64,000 bases of DNA from positions 62,001-126,000 of the forward strand of contig CAJYKV010000008.1 in the NCBI GenBank assembly GCA_913774955.1, read 5' to 3'. The position numbers and the translations under genes were made by a program. The notes under the pieces are model-generated. The model was not told the DNA's origin and did not search any database. It saw only the letters and a program-made list of their open reading frames with translations. Source of the DNA: an uncultured Acidovorax sp. Lineage in GTDB: Bacteria > Pseudomonadota > Gammaproteobacteria > Burkholderiales > Burkholderiaceae_C. Of the stretch, positions 51,249 to 61,444 are shown in pieces. Position 1 is the first letter of the stretch, and each line of letters begins with the position of its first letter.

Positions 51249-52980
51249 CGCCCTGGTCCTGCGTCACGCGGCCGAGTTCGTCCAGCGAGGTCACGCCGGC
51301 CGCGACCTTGCGCAGGCCGTCCTCGTAGAGGTTGAGCATGCCGCCCTGCGCCGCGAGGGCGTTGAGGGCATTGGCGTCCTTGCCGTCGATGATCGCGCGG
51401 CGCATCGGCTCGTCGAGCACGAAGAGTTCATGGATGCCCGTGCGCCCGCGGTAGCCGGAGCCGCGGCAGTGCTCGCACCCCACGGCGCGGTAGATCGCCT
51501 GGCCGAAGCTGCTGAACCGCCCGAGGCCGGTACTGCGCCGCACCTCGTCGCCGGGTTCGTAGGGCTCCTTGCAATGGCCGCAGAGCGCGCGCACCAGCCG
51601 CTGGGCCAGCACGCCGTTGACGGACGAGGTGATCAGGTAGCCCTCGACGCCCATGTCCTTCATCCGGATCACGGCGCCCGCGGCGGTGTTGGTGTGCAGC
51701 GTGGAAAGCACCAGGTGGCCCGTGAGGGCCGACTGCACGGCGATCTGCGCGGTCTCGCCGTCCCGCATTTCGCCGATCATGATGATGTCCGGATCCTGCC
51801 GCAGGATGGAGCGCAGCGCGTTGGCGAAGGTCAGGTTGATCTGCGGATGGACCTGGATCTGGTTGATGCCTTCCAGCTGGTATTCCACCGGGTCTTCGAC
51901 GGTGATGATCTTGTTGGATTCCGCATCGATCTTGGACAGCGCCGCGTACAGCGTGGTCGTCTTGCCGGAACCCGTGGGCCCGGTGACCAGCAGGATGCCG
52001 TGCGGCTTGGCGAGCAGCATGTTGAAGCGCTCGAGCGTGTCCTTCTCGAAGCCCATGGTCTCCAGCTGCAGGCGCACGCTCGCGCGGTCCAGCACCCGCA
52101 TCACGACGCTCTCGCCGTGCACGGTGGGCACGGTGGAGACCCGCAGGTCGAGTTCACGGCCCTTGACGCGCGTCTTGATGCGCCCATCCTGCGGCAGCCG
52201 CCGCTCGGCGATGTCGAGGTGGGCGAGCAGCTTGACGCGCGAATTCACGGCCGCGCTCAGGCGCGGCGGCACCAGCTCGCCCAGCTGGATCACGCCGTCC
52301 ACCCGGTAGCGCACGTGCAGGCCGTCGTCGAACGGCTCCAGGTGGATGTCCGACGCCCGCAGGTCGATCACGCGGCCGATGATGGAGTTCACCAGGCGGA
52401 TGACCGGCGCCTCGCTGGCGAGGTCCTTCAGGTGCTCGACGAAATCGCCGCCGTCGGCACCGTCGCCGAAGCCGTCGTCGCCGTCCGCCTCATCGCCGCC
52501 CTGCTCCTGGGGTTCGGCCAGGGCCTTTTCGATGTCGCTTTCGAGCGCGAGGTGGGGCACGATGGCCATGCCCGTCGCGAGGTGCAGCGCCTTGACGACG
52601 AAGGCATCCTGGGGAACGGCCATCGCCACGCGCAGGCGGCCGTCGTCCGCCGACAGCGGATAGACGTGGTTCGCCTGCAGGAACTCCGGCAGCATGCCTT
52701 CCACTTCGGGCATGAGGCTCGGGAAATCGGCCGCCGCGATGATCGGGATGTCCATCTGCCGGGACAGCGCCTGGAGCACGTCCGATTCGGACACGAGCCC
52801 CAGCCGCACCAGCACGCGGCCCAGCAGCCCGCCCATTTCCTGCTGCGCCGACAGCGCACGCTCGAGGTCGCGCGCGCTGAGCTTGCCCGACTGCACCAGC
52901 AGGTCGCCGATCAGCGGGCGCTGCACGGCGACCTCGTGGGCGGTCGGTTCGGTACGGTCGGGGAGGATGGTGGTCGTCAT
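51241..52980 (-). CDS. gspE: Type II secretion ATPase GspE
   Basis: A 579-residue hexameric ATPase. The N1/N2 (MshEN-like) domains lie within residues 1-150. An Asp/Gly-rich linker (160-180) follows, then Walker A GPTGSGKT (334-341), the Asp box, Walker B and the HLVLSTLHTN His box. The C-terminal zinc module has paired CxxC motifs (CGHC and CEHC). It powers pseudopilus assembly. It is first in the gsp operon; no clear ribosome site or promoter was identified in the 156-bp gap before it. Confidence 0.94.
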   Translation of the reverse strand: MTTTILPDRTEPTAHEVAVQRPLIGDLLVQSGKLSARDLERALSAQQEMGGLLGRVLVRLGLVSESDVLQALSRQMDIPIIAAADFPSLMPEVEGMLPEFLQANHVYPLSADDGRLRVAMAVPQDAFVVKALHLATGMAIVPHLALESDIEKALAEPQEQGGDEADGDDGFGDGADGGDFVEHLKDLASEAPVIRLVNSIIGRVIDLRASDIHLEPFDDGLHVRYRVDGVIQLGELVPPRLSAAVNSRVKLLAHLDIAERRLPQDGRIKTRVKGRELDLRVSTVPTVHGESVVMRVLDRASVRLQLETMGFEKDTLERFNMLLAKPHGILLVTGPTGSGKTTTLYAALSKIDAESNKIITVEDPVEYQLEGINQIQVHPQINLTFANALRSILRQDPDIIMIGEMRDGETAQIAVQSALTGHLVLSTLHTNTAAGAVIRMKDMGVEGYLITSSVNGVLAQRLVRALCGHCKEPYEPGDEVRRSTGLGRFSSFGQAIYRAVGCEHCRGSGYRGRTGIHELFVLDEPMRRAIIDGKDANALNALAAQGGMLNLYEDGLRKVAAGVTSLDELGRVTQDQGDA

Positions 52981-53136
52981 GGAGGTGCTGGAAAGGCCCT
53001 GCTCGCGAGGGCGGGCGGGCGGGGCAAGCCGGACCGCCGGGGCGCCAAGTGTAGCCGGCCGGTACCTGTCAGCTGCAGACCTGGGCGTTCCATGGGCCGG
53101 TGCATGGAGGTGGATACCGAAGGCCGTGTCACCGGC

Positions 53137-53682
53137 TCAGGCGAACACTTCGGCTTCGCGCAGCGCCACGCCCTGCCGGTCCTTCGCGGACAGGCTGGGC
53201 TCGCCGCCATAGCGCCAGTCGATGGCGAGGTCGGGATCGTTCCAGGCGATGCTGCGCTCGTGCTCGGGCGCGTAGTAGTCGGTGGTCTTGTAGAGGAAGT
53301 CGGCGCTCTCGCTCAGCACGACGAATCCGTGGCCGAAGCCCGGCGGCACCCACAGCTGGCGCTGGTTGTCCTCGCTCAGTTCCTCGCCCACCCACTGGCC
53401 GAAGGTGGGGGAGCTGCGGCGCAGATCCACCGCGACGTCGAAGACGGTGCCGCGCACGACGCGCACGAGCTTGCCCTGGGGCTGGCGGATCTGGTAGTGC
53501 AGGCCGCGCAGCACGCCGCGCGCGCTGCGGCTGTGGTTGTCCTGCACGAACGCGTGGCGGCTGCCGGTGGCTTCCTCGAAGGCGCGCTGGTTGAAGCTCT
53601 CGAAGAAGAAGCCGCGGGCGTCGCCGAAGACCTTGGGCTCGATGACGACGACGTCGGGGATGCGGGTGGGGATGGCGATCAT
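53137..53682 (-). CDS. rfbC: dTDP-4-dehydrorhamnose 3,5-epimerase RfbC
   Basis: A 181-residue cupin-fold epimerase. It carries GVLRGLHYQ with the catalytic His and the WVPPGFGHGFVVLSE strand. The third step of dTDP-L-rhamnose synthesis. It is last in the rfbBDAC operon. Confidence 0.95.
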   Translation of the reverse strand: MIAIPTRIPDVVVIEPKVFGDARGFFFESFNQRAFEEATGSRHAFVQDNHSRSARGVLRGLHYQIRQPQGKLVRVVRGTVFDVAVDLRRSSPTFGQWVGEELSEDNQRQLWVPPGFGHGFVVLSESADFLYKTTDYYAPEHERSIAWNDPDLAIDWRYGGEPSLSAKDRQGVALREAEVFA

Positions 53683-53718
53683 GGTGCGTTGGGTCGCGAG
53701 GTGGGCCGACGGCGTGGT

Positions 53719-54594
53719 TCAGCCGCCCAGCAGGCGGAGCAGGTAGGCGCCGTAGCCGCTCTTGGCCAGTGGCGTCGCGAGCCGCCGGAGCTGGTCGTCG
53801 TCGATGAGCCCGTGCCGCCAGGCGATCTCTTCCGGGCAGGCGATCTTGAGCCCCTGGCGGTGCTCCAGCGTGGCGATGAACTGCCCGGCCTCGAGCAGGC
53901 TCTCGTGGGTGCCGGTATCGAGCCAGGCGTAGCCGCGCCCCATGATCTCGACGTGCAGCGCGTCGCGCTCGAGGTAGACACGGTTCAGGTCGGTGATCTC
54001 CAGTTCGCCGCGGGCGGAGGGCTTGAGGCCGGCGGCACGCTCCACCACGTGCCGGTCGTAGAAATACAGGCCCGTGACGGCATAGCTGGATTTGGGCGCC
54101 TTCGGCTTTTCCTCGATGGAGAGCACCTTGCCGCTCTTGTCGAACTCGGCCACGCCGTAGCGCTCGGGATCGTGCACGTGGTAGGCGAAGACGCTCGCGC
54201 CCTCCTCGCGCGCCATGGCGCTGCGCAGCAGGTCCTCGAAATCGTGGCCGTGGAAGATGTTGTCGCCCAGCACGAGCGCGCTCGGGCTGCCGTCCAGGAA
54301 TTTCTCGCCGATGAGGAAGGCCTGCGCCAGCCCGTCGGGGCTGGGCTGCACGGCGTAACTCAGTCGTATGCCCCACTGGCTGCCGTCGCCCAGCAGCTGC
54401 TCGAAGCGCGGCGTGTCCTGCGGGGTGCTGATGACGAGGATGTCGCGGATACCGGCGAGCATGAGGGTGCTCAGCGGGTAGTAGATCATCGGCTTGTCGT
54501 ACACCGGCAGCAGTTGCTTGCTGATGGCGAGCGTGGCGGGGTGCAGGCGCGTGCCCGAGCCTCCGGCGAGGATGATGCCCTTGCGTGCGGTCAT
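53719..54594 (-). CDS. rfbA: Glucose-1-phosphate thymidylyltransferase RfbA
   Basis: A 291-residue nucleotidyltransferase with the N-terminal [16 protein letters not shown] signature (residues 5-20) and ALVLGDNIF. It makes dTDP-glucose from dTTP and glucose-1-phosphate, the first step of dTDP-rhamnose synthesis, and is usually feedback-inhibited by dTDP-rhamnose. Confidence 0.95.
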   Translation of the reverse strand: MTARKGIILAGGSGTRLHPATLAISKQLLPVYDKPMIYYPLSTLMLAGIRDILVISTPQDTPRFEQLLGDGSQWGIRLSYAVQPSPDGLAQAFLIGEKFLDGSPSALVLGDNIFHGHDFEDLLRSAMAREEGASVFAYHVHDPERYGVAEFDKSGKVLSIEEKPKAPKSSYAVTGLYFYDRHVVERAAGLKPSARGELEITDLNRVYLERDALHVEIMGRGYAWLDTGTHESLLEAGQFIATLEHRQGLKIACPEEIAWRHGLIDDDQLRRLATPLAKSGYGAYLLRLLGG

Positions 54595-54619
54595 GGTGCT
54601 GTGCGAATGGGTGAACGTC

Positions 54620-55510
54620 TCAGAGGATTTCCGCGAGCATGCGGGCGATGCCGGCCTGCCAGTGCGGCAGCGCGAGGCCGAAGGTGCTCTGGAACCTGCG
54701 GGTGTCGAGCCGCGAATTGTGCGGACGCACGGCGGGCGTGGGGAAGGCGCTGGTCGGCACGGCCGCCACTTCGCGGGCGGTGATCTTCAGTTCGGGCCGG
54801 AGGCGCTGCGCCTGCTCGATCACGTAGCGGGCGTAGGCATGCCAGTTCGTTTCGCCGGCGGCCACCAGGTGGTAGAGGCCGGCGTCTTCGGGCCGCCGCT
54901 GCAGGTGGCGGACCGCATGGGCCGTGGCGTCGGCGAGCAGGTCGGCGCCGGTCGGGGCGCCCCACTGGTCGTCGATGACGGTCAGGCGATCGCGCTCCTG
55001 AGCGAGGCGCAGCATGGTCTTGGCGAAATTGCCGCCGCGCGCGGCGTACACCCAGCTGGTGCGCAGGATGAGGTGGCGCGCGCCGCTCGCCTGGATGCGC
55101 TGCTCGCCTTCGAGCTTGGTGCGGCCATAGACGGACAGGGGCGCGGGCGCGTCGGTCTCCACCCAGGGGCGGGTGCCGCTGCCGTCGAACACGTAGTCGG
55201 TGCTGTAGTGCACCAGCAGGGCCCCCAGGCGGGCGGCCTCTTCGGCCAGCAGGCCCGGCGTGGTGGCGTTGAGGGTGCGCGCGAATTCCGGCTCGCTCTC
55301 GGCCTTGTCCACAGCGGTGTGGGCGGCGGCGTTCACGATGACGTCGGGCCGCAGGGCACGCACGGTGTCCGCGACGGACTGCGGCCGGGAGAAGTCTCCG
55401 CAGTGCTCCGTGCTGTCGAAATCCAGGGCCGTGACCGTGCCCAGCACGGAGAGGCTGCGCTGCAGTTCCCAGCCGACCTGCCCGCCTTTGCCGAAGAGGA
55501 GGATGTTCAT
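54620..55510 (-). CDS. rfbD: dTDP-4-dehydrorhamnose reductase RfbD
   Basis: A 296-residue short-chain dehydrogenase fold. It has [10 protein letters not shown] at the nucleotide site and the catalytic STDYVFDG and YGRTKLEGE (Tyr-x3-Lys) motifs. It reduces the 4-keto sugar to dTDP-L-rhamnose. The start overlaps the rfbB stop by four bases. Confidence 0.95.
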   Translation of the reverse strand: MNILLFGKGGQVGWELQRSLSVLGTVTALDFDSTEHCGDFSRPQSVADTVRALRPDVIVNAAAHTAVDKAESEPEFARTLNATTPGLLAEEAARLGALLVHYSTDYVFDGSGTRPWVETDAPAPLSVYGRTKLEGEQRIQASGARHLILRTSWVYAARGGNFAKTMLRLAQERDRLTVIDDQWGAPTGADLLADATAHAVRHLQRRPEDAGLYHLVAAGETNWHAYARYVIEQAQRLRPELKITAREVAAVPTSAFPTPAVRPHNSRLDTRRFQSTFGLALPHWQAGIARMLAEIL

Positions 55511-56589
55511 GCGGCGGCAGCCTCTGCGGCGGGCTGGCGGTACTGGCGGTCGATCCAGTCGCGGTAGGCGCCGCTGGTCACGGCGCCCACCCAGTCGGCG
55601 TGGGAGAGATACCACTCCACCGTCTTGCGGATGCCGGTCTCGAAGGTTTCCGCGGGCTTCCAGCCGAGTTCGCGCTCGATCTTGCGCGCGTCGATCGCAT
55701 AGCGGCGGTCGTGGCCCGGGCGGTCCTGCACGTAGGCGATCTGGGCGGCGTACCGCTGGCCGTCCGCGCGCGGGCGCATCTCGTCCAGCAGGGCGCAGAT
55801 GGTCTGCACGATCTCGATGTTGGGCTTCTCGTTCCAGCCGCCCACGTTGTAGGTCTCGCCGGGCCGGCCCGCCTCCAGCACGCGCCGGATCGCGCTGCAG
55901 TGGTCGCGCACGTAGAGCCAGTCGCGGATCTGCATGCCGTCGCCGTAGACGGGCAGCGGCTTGCCGGCCAGCGCGTTCACGATCATCAGGGGGATGAGCT
56001 TCTCGGGGAAGTGGAACGGCCCGTAGTTGTTGCTGCAGTTGGTGGTGAGCACCGGCAGGCCGTAGGTGTGGTGCCAGGCGCGCACGAGGTGGTCGCTCGC
56101 GGCCTTGCTGGCGGAGTACGGGCTGTTGGGTTCGAACGCATGGGTTTCGGCGAAGGCCGGGTCCTGGGCTCCGAGCGTTCCGTAGACCTCGTCGGTGGAC
56201 ACGTGCAGGAAGCGGAACCCGGCGCGCTCGCCCTCGGGCAGCGACTGCCAGTGCTGGCGCACTGCTTCGAGCAGGCGGAAGGTGCCCACCACGTTGGTCT
56301 GGATGAAGTCCTCGGGGCCGTGGATGGAGCGGTCCACGTGCGATTCGGCCGCGAAGTTCACGACGGCACGGGGCCGGTGCTCGGCCAGCAGGCGCCAGAC
56401 GAGGTCGCGGTCGCCGATGTCGCCCTGCACGAAGACGTGGCGCGCGTCGCCCTGCAGGGATGCGAGGTTCTGCAGGTTGCCCGCGTAGGTGAGCTTGTCG
56501 AGGTTGAGGACGGGCTCGTCGCAGCCCGCCAGCCAGTCGAGGACGAAGTTGGCGCCGATGAAGCCCGCGCCGCCGGTGACCAGAATCAT
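55507..56589 (-). CDS. rfbB: dTDP-glucose 4,6-dehydratase RfbB
   Basis: A 360-residue enzyme with the NAD-binding [10 protein letters not shown] motif (residues 6-15), the VSTDEVYG loop and catalytic [11 protein letters not shown]. It converts dTDP-glucose to the 4-keto-6-deoxy sugar. First gene of the operon; the promoter is likely in the 303-bp gap upstream. No good ribosome site is seen before the ATG. Confidence 0.95.
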   Translation of the reverse strand: MILVTGGAGFIGANFVLDWLAGCDEPVLNLDKLTYAGNLQNLASLQGDARHVFVQGDIGDRDLVWRLLAEHRPRAVVNFAAESHVDRSIHGPEDFIQTNVVGTFRLLEAVRQHWQSLPEGERAGFRFLHVSTDEVYGTLGAQDPAFAETHAFEPNSPYSASKAASDHLVRAWHHTYGLPVLTTNCSNNYGPFHFPEKLIPLMIVNALAGKPLPVYGDGMQIRDWLYVRDHCSAIRRVLEAGRPGETYNVGGWNEKPNIEIVQTICALLDEMRPRADGQRYAAQIAYVQDRPGHDRRYAIDARKIERELGWKPAETFETGIRKTVEWYLSHADWVGAVTSGAYRDWIDRQYRQPAAEAAAA

Positions 56590-56892
56590 GGGATCGATTT
56601 CGAGTAGACGCCTTGCGGCGGAGCGCGGGATTATCCCATCGCGCCACCCGTCACCGCCACCCGGCGCACGGCCGAGCACCGGGGCGCGCACGCCGACGCT
56701 CTGGAATTACGCGCTCCGGGCCGCGTCGCGCAGGCCGCGAAGACCCCGCATGGTGCACTGCAAAAAGCCGCGGCAGCGCCGGCAGGTTAGAGTGGATCGA
56801 CGGAGTGGGGAACACGCAGCGACCGGAGCGCGCCAGGCAGGCGTTCCGGCGCGAGAACAAACGATCCCGCCCACGGTACAAGGGAGGCAGAG
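56590..56892. other. Divergent intergenic region between rfbB and tetR
   Basis: This 303-bp gap has no credible gene. It should hold the promoters of rfbB (minus) and the TetR gene (plus). On the minus strand GATAAT within a GGGATAATCCC palindrome (about 56627-56637) could serve as a -10 element, but no matching -35 is clear. Confidence 0.4.
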
Positions 56893-57558
56893 ATGGCAAA
56901 AAAGGCGCCGCGCCGCACAGCGGAGCGCATCCTGGAGACGACACTGGAGCTGTTCAACCGCTTCGGAGAGCCCAATGTATCGACCACGGCCATCTCGGCG
57001 GAACTGCGCATCAGCCCCGGAAACCTCTACTACCACTATCCCGCCAAGGATGAGCTCGTCACCGCGCTCTATGCGCGCTACGAGGCGGAGATGTCCGAAC
57101 TGCTGGACGCGGCCGCGGACGTGCGCGACGTGGACGACGCGTGGGCGCTGCTGCATTCGGTGCTGGAGCGCATCTGGCATTACCGCTTCCTCTACCGGGA
57201 CCTGAACGATCTGCTGTCGCGCAACCGGCACGTGGAGACGCATTTCGGCCCGCTGCTGGCCCGCAAATCCCGCGCCGTGCGCTCCATGCTGTGCGGCATG
57301 GAGCGCACGGGCGCCCTGCGCATCCCGGCGGGCGACCTTCCCACGGTGGGCGAGCACTGCATGATGGCGGTGACGTACTGGCTGAGCTTCGAGTACGTGC
57401 GCGATCCGCGGCACGCCCTGGAACCGGACAACGCCCAGGCCGCACTGCTGCGCGGTGTGCAGCAGGTGCTGGGCCTGCTGCATCCCTACCTCTCCAGCGG
57501 CCAGCGGGCCCAGCTGCAGGCGCTGGGCGAGAACCACGCTCCGGCCGACGCCGCATGA
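56893..57558 (+). CDS. TetR-family transcriptional regulator
   Basis: A 221-residue regulator. The helix-turn-helix at about residues 30-55 (ISAELRISPGNLYYHYPAKDEL) is followed by an all-helical domain. A good GGGAGG ribosome site precedes the ATG. It is 13 bp before the next gene, so both are probably one unit. The ligand and targets are unknown. Confidence 0.87.
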   Translation: MAKKAPRRTAERILETTLELFNRFGEPNVSTTAISAELRISPGNLYYHYPAKDELVTALYARYEAEMSELLDAAADVRDVDDAWALLHSVLERIWHYRFLYRDLNDLLSRNRHVETHFGPLLARKSRAVRSMLCGMERTGALRIPAGDLPTVGEHCMMAVTYWLSFEYVRDPRHALEPDNAQAALLRGVQQVLGLLHPYLSSGQRAQLQALGENHAPADAA

Positions 57559-57571
57559 ACACGGAACGCGC

Positions 57572-58372
57572 ATGAACACGAAGACGCACACCATGGAATC
57601 CTGGACGCCTTTCCCGTACGCCCGCGACTACGCCTTCACGGCCGGCGACGTCGCGCGCCGCTGGGAACGCCTGCACCAGGGGGACGCGGAACTCTTGCCG
57701 CACGACCCGGCCGTGCTCGAGGCCTGGGCGCTGTTCCACAGCGGCCGCTTCGCGGAGGCGGCGCGCGCCGGCATGGCGGCCGGCGGCGCGGGCATCACCG
57801 CGGCGAACAAGGCGACGATCGTCTACGCGACCTACCTGGAGCCGAGCGAGGCGCGGCGGCTGGAACTCTTCAGCCAGGCGGCCGAATGCGCGCGGCGTCA
57901 GGCGGCCGAAGAACCCGACAATCCGAATGCCTGGTTCTGGCACGCCTATGCGCTCGGGCGCTATGTCCAGGGCATCAGCGTGGCCCGGGCGCTCGCGCAG
58001 GGACTCACCGGCCAGGTGCGCGCAGGGCTGGACCGCACCATCGCCTTGAATGCGCGGCACGCCGATGCGCGGCTGGCGCTGGCGGTGTTCCATGCCGAGG
58101 TGATCGACAAGGTGGGGGAAATGGTGGGCAGCATCACCCACGGCGCGCGCCGCGAGGACAGCCTGCGGCTGTTCGACGAGTCGTTCGCGCTGCACCCGCA
58201 TTCGGTGATCGGCCGCATCGAGCACGCCAACGCGCTGCTCATGCTCGGCGGCGCGGCGCATGCCGCGCGTGCCACCGAACTCTACGAACAGGCCGCGCAC
58301 GCCGATGCGGCGGATGCGGCGGAGCGCCTGGCCGTGGAGCTGGCGCGCATGGAACTCGACGACGGCGCCTAG
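57572..58372 (+). CDS. Helical-repeat (TPR-like) protein of unknown function
   Basis: A 266-residue cytoplasmic protein, very Ala-rich. Its helix pairs resemble tetratricopeptide repeats (AVLEAWALFHSGRFAEAARAG, ALFHSG and IGRIEHANALLMLGGAAHA). There is no signal peptide or catalytic motif. It is probably co-transcribed with the TetR gene. A scaffolding or binding function is suggested by the repeats only. Confidence 0.7.
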   Translation: MNTKTHTMESWTPFPYARDYAFTAGDVARRWERLHQGDAELLPHDPAVLEAWALFHSGRFAEAARAGMAAGGAGITAANKATIVYATYLEPSEARRLELFSQAAECARRQAAEEPDNPNAWFWHAYALGRYVQGISVARALAQGLTGQVRAGLDRTIALNARHADARLALAVFHAEVIDKVGEMVGSITHGARREDSLRLFDESFALHPHSVIGRIEHANALLMLGGAAHAARATELYEQAAHADAADAAERLAVELARMELDDGA

Positions 58373-58388
58373 GCCACGGCCCGGCGCG

Positions 58389-59159
58389 TCAGCTGCCGCC
58401 GAAGCGCTCCTCGGCGATGGCGAGGAGGCCGTCGAAGATCAGGTTCTCGATCAGGTCGAACGGGCGCGTCATGCTGGGCGCCATCTTCCAGCCCGCGCCG
58501 CCGGTCATCATGCAGGCGGGCTCTTCGCCGCAGTGCGCGGCGACGTGCTGCACCATGCGCTCCACGGCCCCGGCGATGGCGTAGGTGCCGCCGCTCGTGA
58601 GCGCATCGCTCGTGTTGGTGGGAAAGGGCGTGACCTCGCCGGTGGGCACGTGCAGCCCCGCCGTGCCCGACTCGAGCGCGCGCAGCATGATGCCGTGTCC
58701 CGGCAGGATGAGGCCGCCGAGGAAGCGTCCTTCGGCATCGATCGCCTCGACGGTCACGGCCGTGCCGACCATCACCACCACCAGCGGGCGCGGCGCGCCC
58801 TGGCGCAGCAGCCGGTGGCGCGCGCCGATCATCGCCACCCAGCGGTCGGAACCCAGGCGCGTCGGGTGGTCGTAGCCGTTGACGAGGCCGGCCTCGCGGG
58901 TGGAGGGAACGACCCAGTGGGCCGGCACGTCCCACCACTCCATCTGCTCCATCACGCGCCGCCGCACGGCATCGCCAGCCACCACGCAGCCCAGCATGCG
59001 CGTAGGGGCCGGCAGCCCGGCCCAGGCGCTGTCCGCGAGGCGCTCGATGTGGTCGAGGAATTCGGCGCCATGGGCCAGGACGGCGGCGCCTGGCTTGGGA
59101 GCGTCGTACATCGCCCACTTGAGGCGGGTGTTGCCGACGTCGATGGCCAGAAAAGTCAT
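58389..59159 (-). CDS. coaX: Type III pantothenate kinase CoaX
   Basis: A 256-residue ASKHA-fold kinase starting [18 protein letters not shown], with the nucleotide-binding [11 protein letters not shown] motif and GGLILPG. It phosphorylates pantothenate in coenzyme A synthesis and, unlike CoaA, is not feedback-inhibited by CoA and needs a monovalent cation. The gene converges on the helical-repeat gene. Confidence 0.93.
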   Translation of the reverse strand: MTFLAIDVGNTRLKWAMYDAPKPGAAVLAHGAEFLDHIERLADSAWAGLPAPTRMLGCVVAGDAVRRRVMEQMEWWDVPAHWVVPSTREAGLVNGYDHPTRLGSDRWVAMIGARHRLLRQGAPRPLVVVMVGTAVTVEAIDAEGRFLGGLILPGHGIMLRALESGTAGLHVPTGEVTPFPTNTSDALTSGGTYAIAGAVERMVQHVAAHCGEEPACMMTGGAGWKMAPSMTRPFDLIENLIFDGLLAIAEERFGGS

Positions 59160-59347
59160 GCGACGGATTATCACGAGTTTTACCGCCCAGCCGGCCCCGG
59201 GCGGACGCCGCGGAGACACGCGGGGCCGGCGCCCTGCCGCACCAGGATCGGGCCGCCGTCCGACACGGAGCGCGTGGACTGAAGCGCTACAGTGGTTCGC
59301 GCCGGCTTGGGCCGGTCGTTTTCCACACCACAACAAGGAGCCATGAC

Positions 59348-59863
59348 ATGGGACTTTTCAGCTTCGTGAAGGAAGCCGGGGAAAAATTGTTCGGAGGCAA
59401 GGACGCGCATGCCGCGCCCGCACCGGCGCCCGCCGCTGCGCCGGCAGCAGCCCCCGCCGCACCGAGCCAGGACCAGCTCAACGCCACGGCCGGCAAGGCG
59501 ATCGAGACTTACATCGCGTCGCAGAACCTGGGCGTCAGCAACGTCAAGGTTGCCTTCGCCGGTCCTGAAGGCAAGGTGACCGTGCAGGGCGAGGCGCCGT
59601 CCCAGGCCGCCAAGGAGAAGGTCACGCTGTGCTGCGGCAACGTCTCGGGCGTGACGAGCGTGGACAACCAGATGACCGTGCAGAACGCCGAGCCCGAAGC
59701 GCAGTACCACGACGTGGTGCGCGGCGACACGCTTTCGGCCATCGCCAAGAAGTACTACGGCGACGCCAACAAGTACCCCCGCATCTTCGAGGCCAACCAG
59801 CCCATGCTGACGCACCCGGACAAGATCTATCCGGGGCAGAAGCTGCGCATTCCGCCGCTGTGA
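59348..59863 (+). CDS. BON-LysM protein, Kbp (YgaU)-like
   Basis: A 171-residue protein starting [16 protein letters not shown], as in E. coli Kbp/YgaU. An Ala/Pro linker, a BON domain (about 50-115) and a LysM domain (about 120-170, [20 protein letters not shown]) follow. Kbp is a cytoplasmic potassium-binding protein. An AAGGAG site seven bases upstream fixes the start; another ATG five bases earlier is out of frame. It has two adjacent cysteines (LCCGN) not typical of E. coli Kbp. Confidence 0.85.
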   Translation: MGLFSFVKEAGEKLFGGKDAHAAPAPAPAAAPAAAPAAPSQDQLNATAGKAIETYIASQNLGVSNVKVAFAGPEGKVTVQGEAPSQAAKEKVTLCCGNVSGVTSVDNQMTVQNAEPEAQYHDVVRGDTLSAIAKKYYGDANKYPRIFEANQPMLTHPDKIYPGQKLRIPPL

Positions 59864-59964
59864 CCGCGGCAGACGGGGCCTGACCGGAAGGCTGGCACGC
59901 CCCGTCCTTCCCTCCCCGCCTTCGCATCGGGCAAGGGTGGCGTGGAGCAGGCCCCTGCGCCCCG

Positions 59965-60402
59965 TCAGCCCTGCCGCCAGGGCAGCCCGCGGAAGCGCCA
60001 GCCGCCCGTGCGGTTGCGGTGGCCTTCGGCATCCGCATCGCCCTCGAAGCCTTCGAGGATGTTGTAGGCCGTGACGCCCAGCTCGGTGGCGCGCCGCGCG
60101 GCCGCCACCGAACGCACTCCGCTGCGGCACAGCAGCACGGCCTGCCCGCCCTCGGGCACGGCGGCACGCAGCGCGTCGTCGAAACCGGGGTTCAGGGCCA
60201 TGCCGGGATAGGTCTTCCACGGGATGGCCACGGCGCCCGGCACGAAGCCGACCCAGTCGCGTTCGGCATCGGTGCGCACGTCCACGAGCACGGCACGGCC
60301 GCCCTGCACCCATTCCCAGGCGAGTTGCGGCGACACGTCGCCCGCATAGCCTTGGGCAGGGATGGCGGCAGAAGAGGACGGAGAAGCATTCGAAGCAGTC
60401 AT
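59965..60402 (-). CDS. Rhodanese-domain protein
   Basis: A 145-residue single-domain rhodanese with an active-site loop CRSGVRS (Cys about residue 91) and the VLVDVRTDAE segment. It probably transfers or carries sulfane sulfur in the cytoplasm. ATG 60402 is chosen because an AGG lies at a fair distance upstream; ATG 60411 is possible. Confidence 0.85.
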   Translation of the reverse strand: MTASNASPSSSAAIPAQGYAGDVSPQLAWEWVQGGRAVLVDVRTDAERDWVGFVPGAVAIPWKTYPGMALNPGFDDALRAAVPEGGQAVLLCRSGVRSVAAARRATELGVTAYNILEGFEGDADAEGHRNRTGGWRFRGLPWRQG

Positions 60403-60472
60403 GGCCTGCATTCTGTGCCAGTCCACGCGGAAGGTCGAGGCGCTGCGGCGCCACACCCCCATCACTGGCCCA

Positions 60473-61444
60473 TCACCACCGGGGAGCGGGCTCGTCGCGC
60501 AGCCGGTCGCGCAGCGCGGCATAGTCCGGCATGACGGTGGCCACCGTGTCCCAGAAACGGGGGCTGTGGTCCATGTGGCGCAGGTGGGAGAGTTCGTGCG
60601 CGACGACGTAGTCGATGACGGCCGGCCGGTAGTGCAGCAGCCGCCAGTTGAGGCGGATGGAGCCGTCGGCGCGCGCGCTGCCCCAGCGCGTCTGGGCGCT
60701 CGACAGCCGCAGGGTGCGCCACTGCACGCCCAGCAGCGGCGCGAAATGTTCCAGCCGGGCGGTGAAGTGGCGGCGCGCGTCACGCATCAGCCAGGCCTGC
60801 ACGGCATCGCGCACCTGCGCAGGGGTGGCGGCGCGCGGCAGTCCGACATGCAGGCAGCGGCCCCCGTCCGGCCCCGGCACCAGCGCCGCGCCCTGCCCGC
60901 GGAACCCGTGCGTCGGGTCCAGCACCACGGTGAGCGGCTCGCCGAGGTAGGGCAGCACGGCGCCGTCACCCCACTCGATCCGCGCGTCCTCCTGGCGGCG
61001 CTGGCGCTCGCGCGCTTCGCCCAGCTTGCGCAGGATCCACGCGGATTTCTCGCGCACGGCCGCATCCACGTTCGCCAACGAGACCCAGCCGGGCGCGCGC
61101 ACCGCGAGCCCGTCCGGCCCGACGGTGAAGCCGATGGTGCGCCGCCGCGAGCGCTGCAGCGCATAGGCGACGAGCGCATCGCCCAGCACCACCTCGCGGC
61201 TGGCGGCGGGATGGCGGAATTCGACGGGCATGGGGCGCGCGTCCGGCACCGGCGCCGGCGCCGGCGCCGGCGTCGGCATGCCTGGCCCGGCGCTGCGGTT
61301 TCCCGGAGGGGCCGGCGCAGGCCCGCCCTGCGGAGCCGCGGGCGGCGCGGTGGAAGGCCCACGGGGTGCCGGTGGCTCCGCGCGCCCGGACGGCACGCCG
61401 CCGCCACCGAAGAAATCCAGCGCGAGCTGCACCAGCCGCTGCAT
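60473..61444 (-). CDS. YgjP-like M48-family metallopeptidase
   Basis: A 323-residue protein. A C-terminal zinc-peptidase domain contains HELSHLRHMDHSPRFW (an HExxH-like HELSH plus a third ligand), as in the DUF45/YgjP (SprT-like) family. The first 90 residues are Ala/Gly/Pro-rich and probably disordered. Start overlaps the plsC stop. The biological substrate is unknown. Confidence 0.85.
   Translation of the reverse strand: MQRLVQLALDFFGGGGVPSGRAEPPAPRGPSTAPPAAPQGGPAPAPPGNRSAGPGMPTPAPAPAPVPDARPMPVEFRHPAASREVVLGDALVAYALQRSRRRTIGFTVGPDGLAVRAPGWVSLANVDAAVREKSAWILRKLGEARERQRRQEDARIEWGDGAVLPYLGEPLTVVLDPTHGFRGQGAALVPGPDGGRCLHVGLPRAATPAQVRDAVQAWLMRDARRHFTARLEHFAPLLGVQWRTLRLSSAQTRWGSARADGSIRLNWRLLHYRPAVIDYVVAHELSHLRHMDHSPRFWDTVATVMPDYAALRDRLRDEPAPRW

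Noticed and set aside
51430-54783. A 1117-codon open frame on the plus strand opposite gspE, rfbC and rfbA
   Set aside because: It is antisense to well-supported genes. Its translation is low-complexity (His, Arg, Gln, Val and Gly rich), typical of mirror frames in high-GC DNA.
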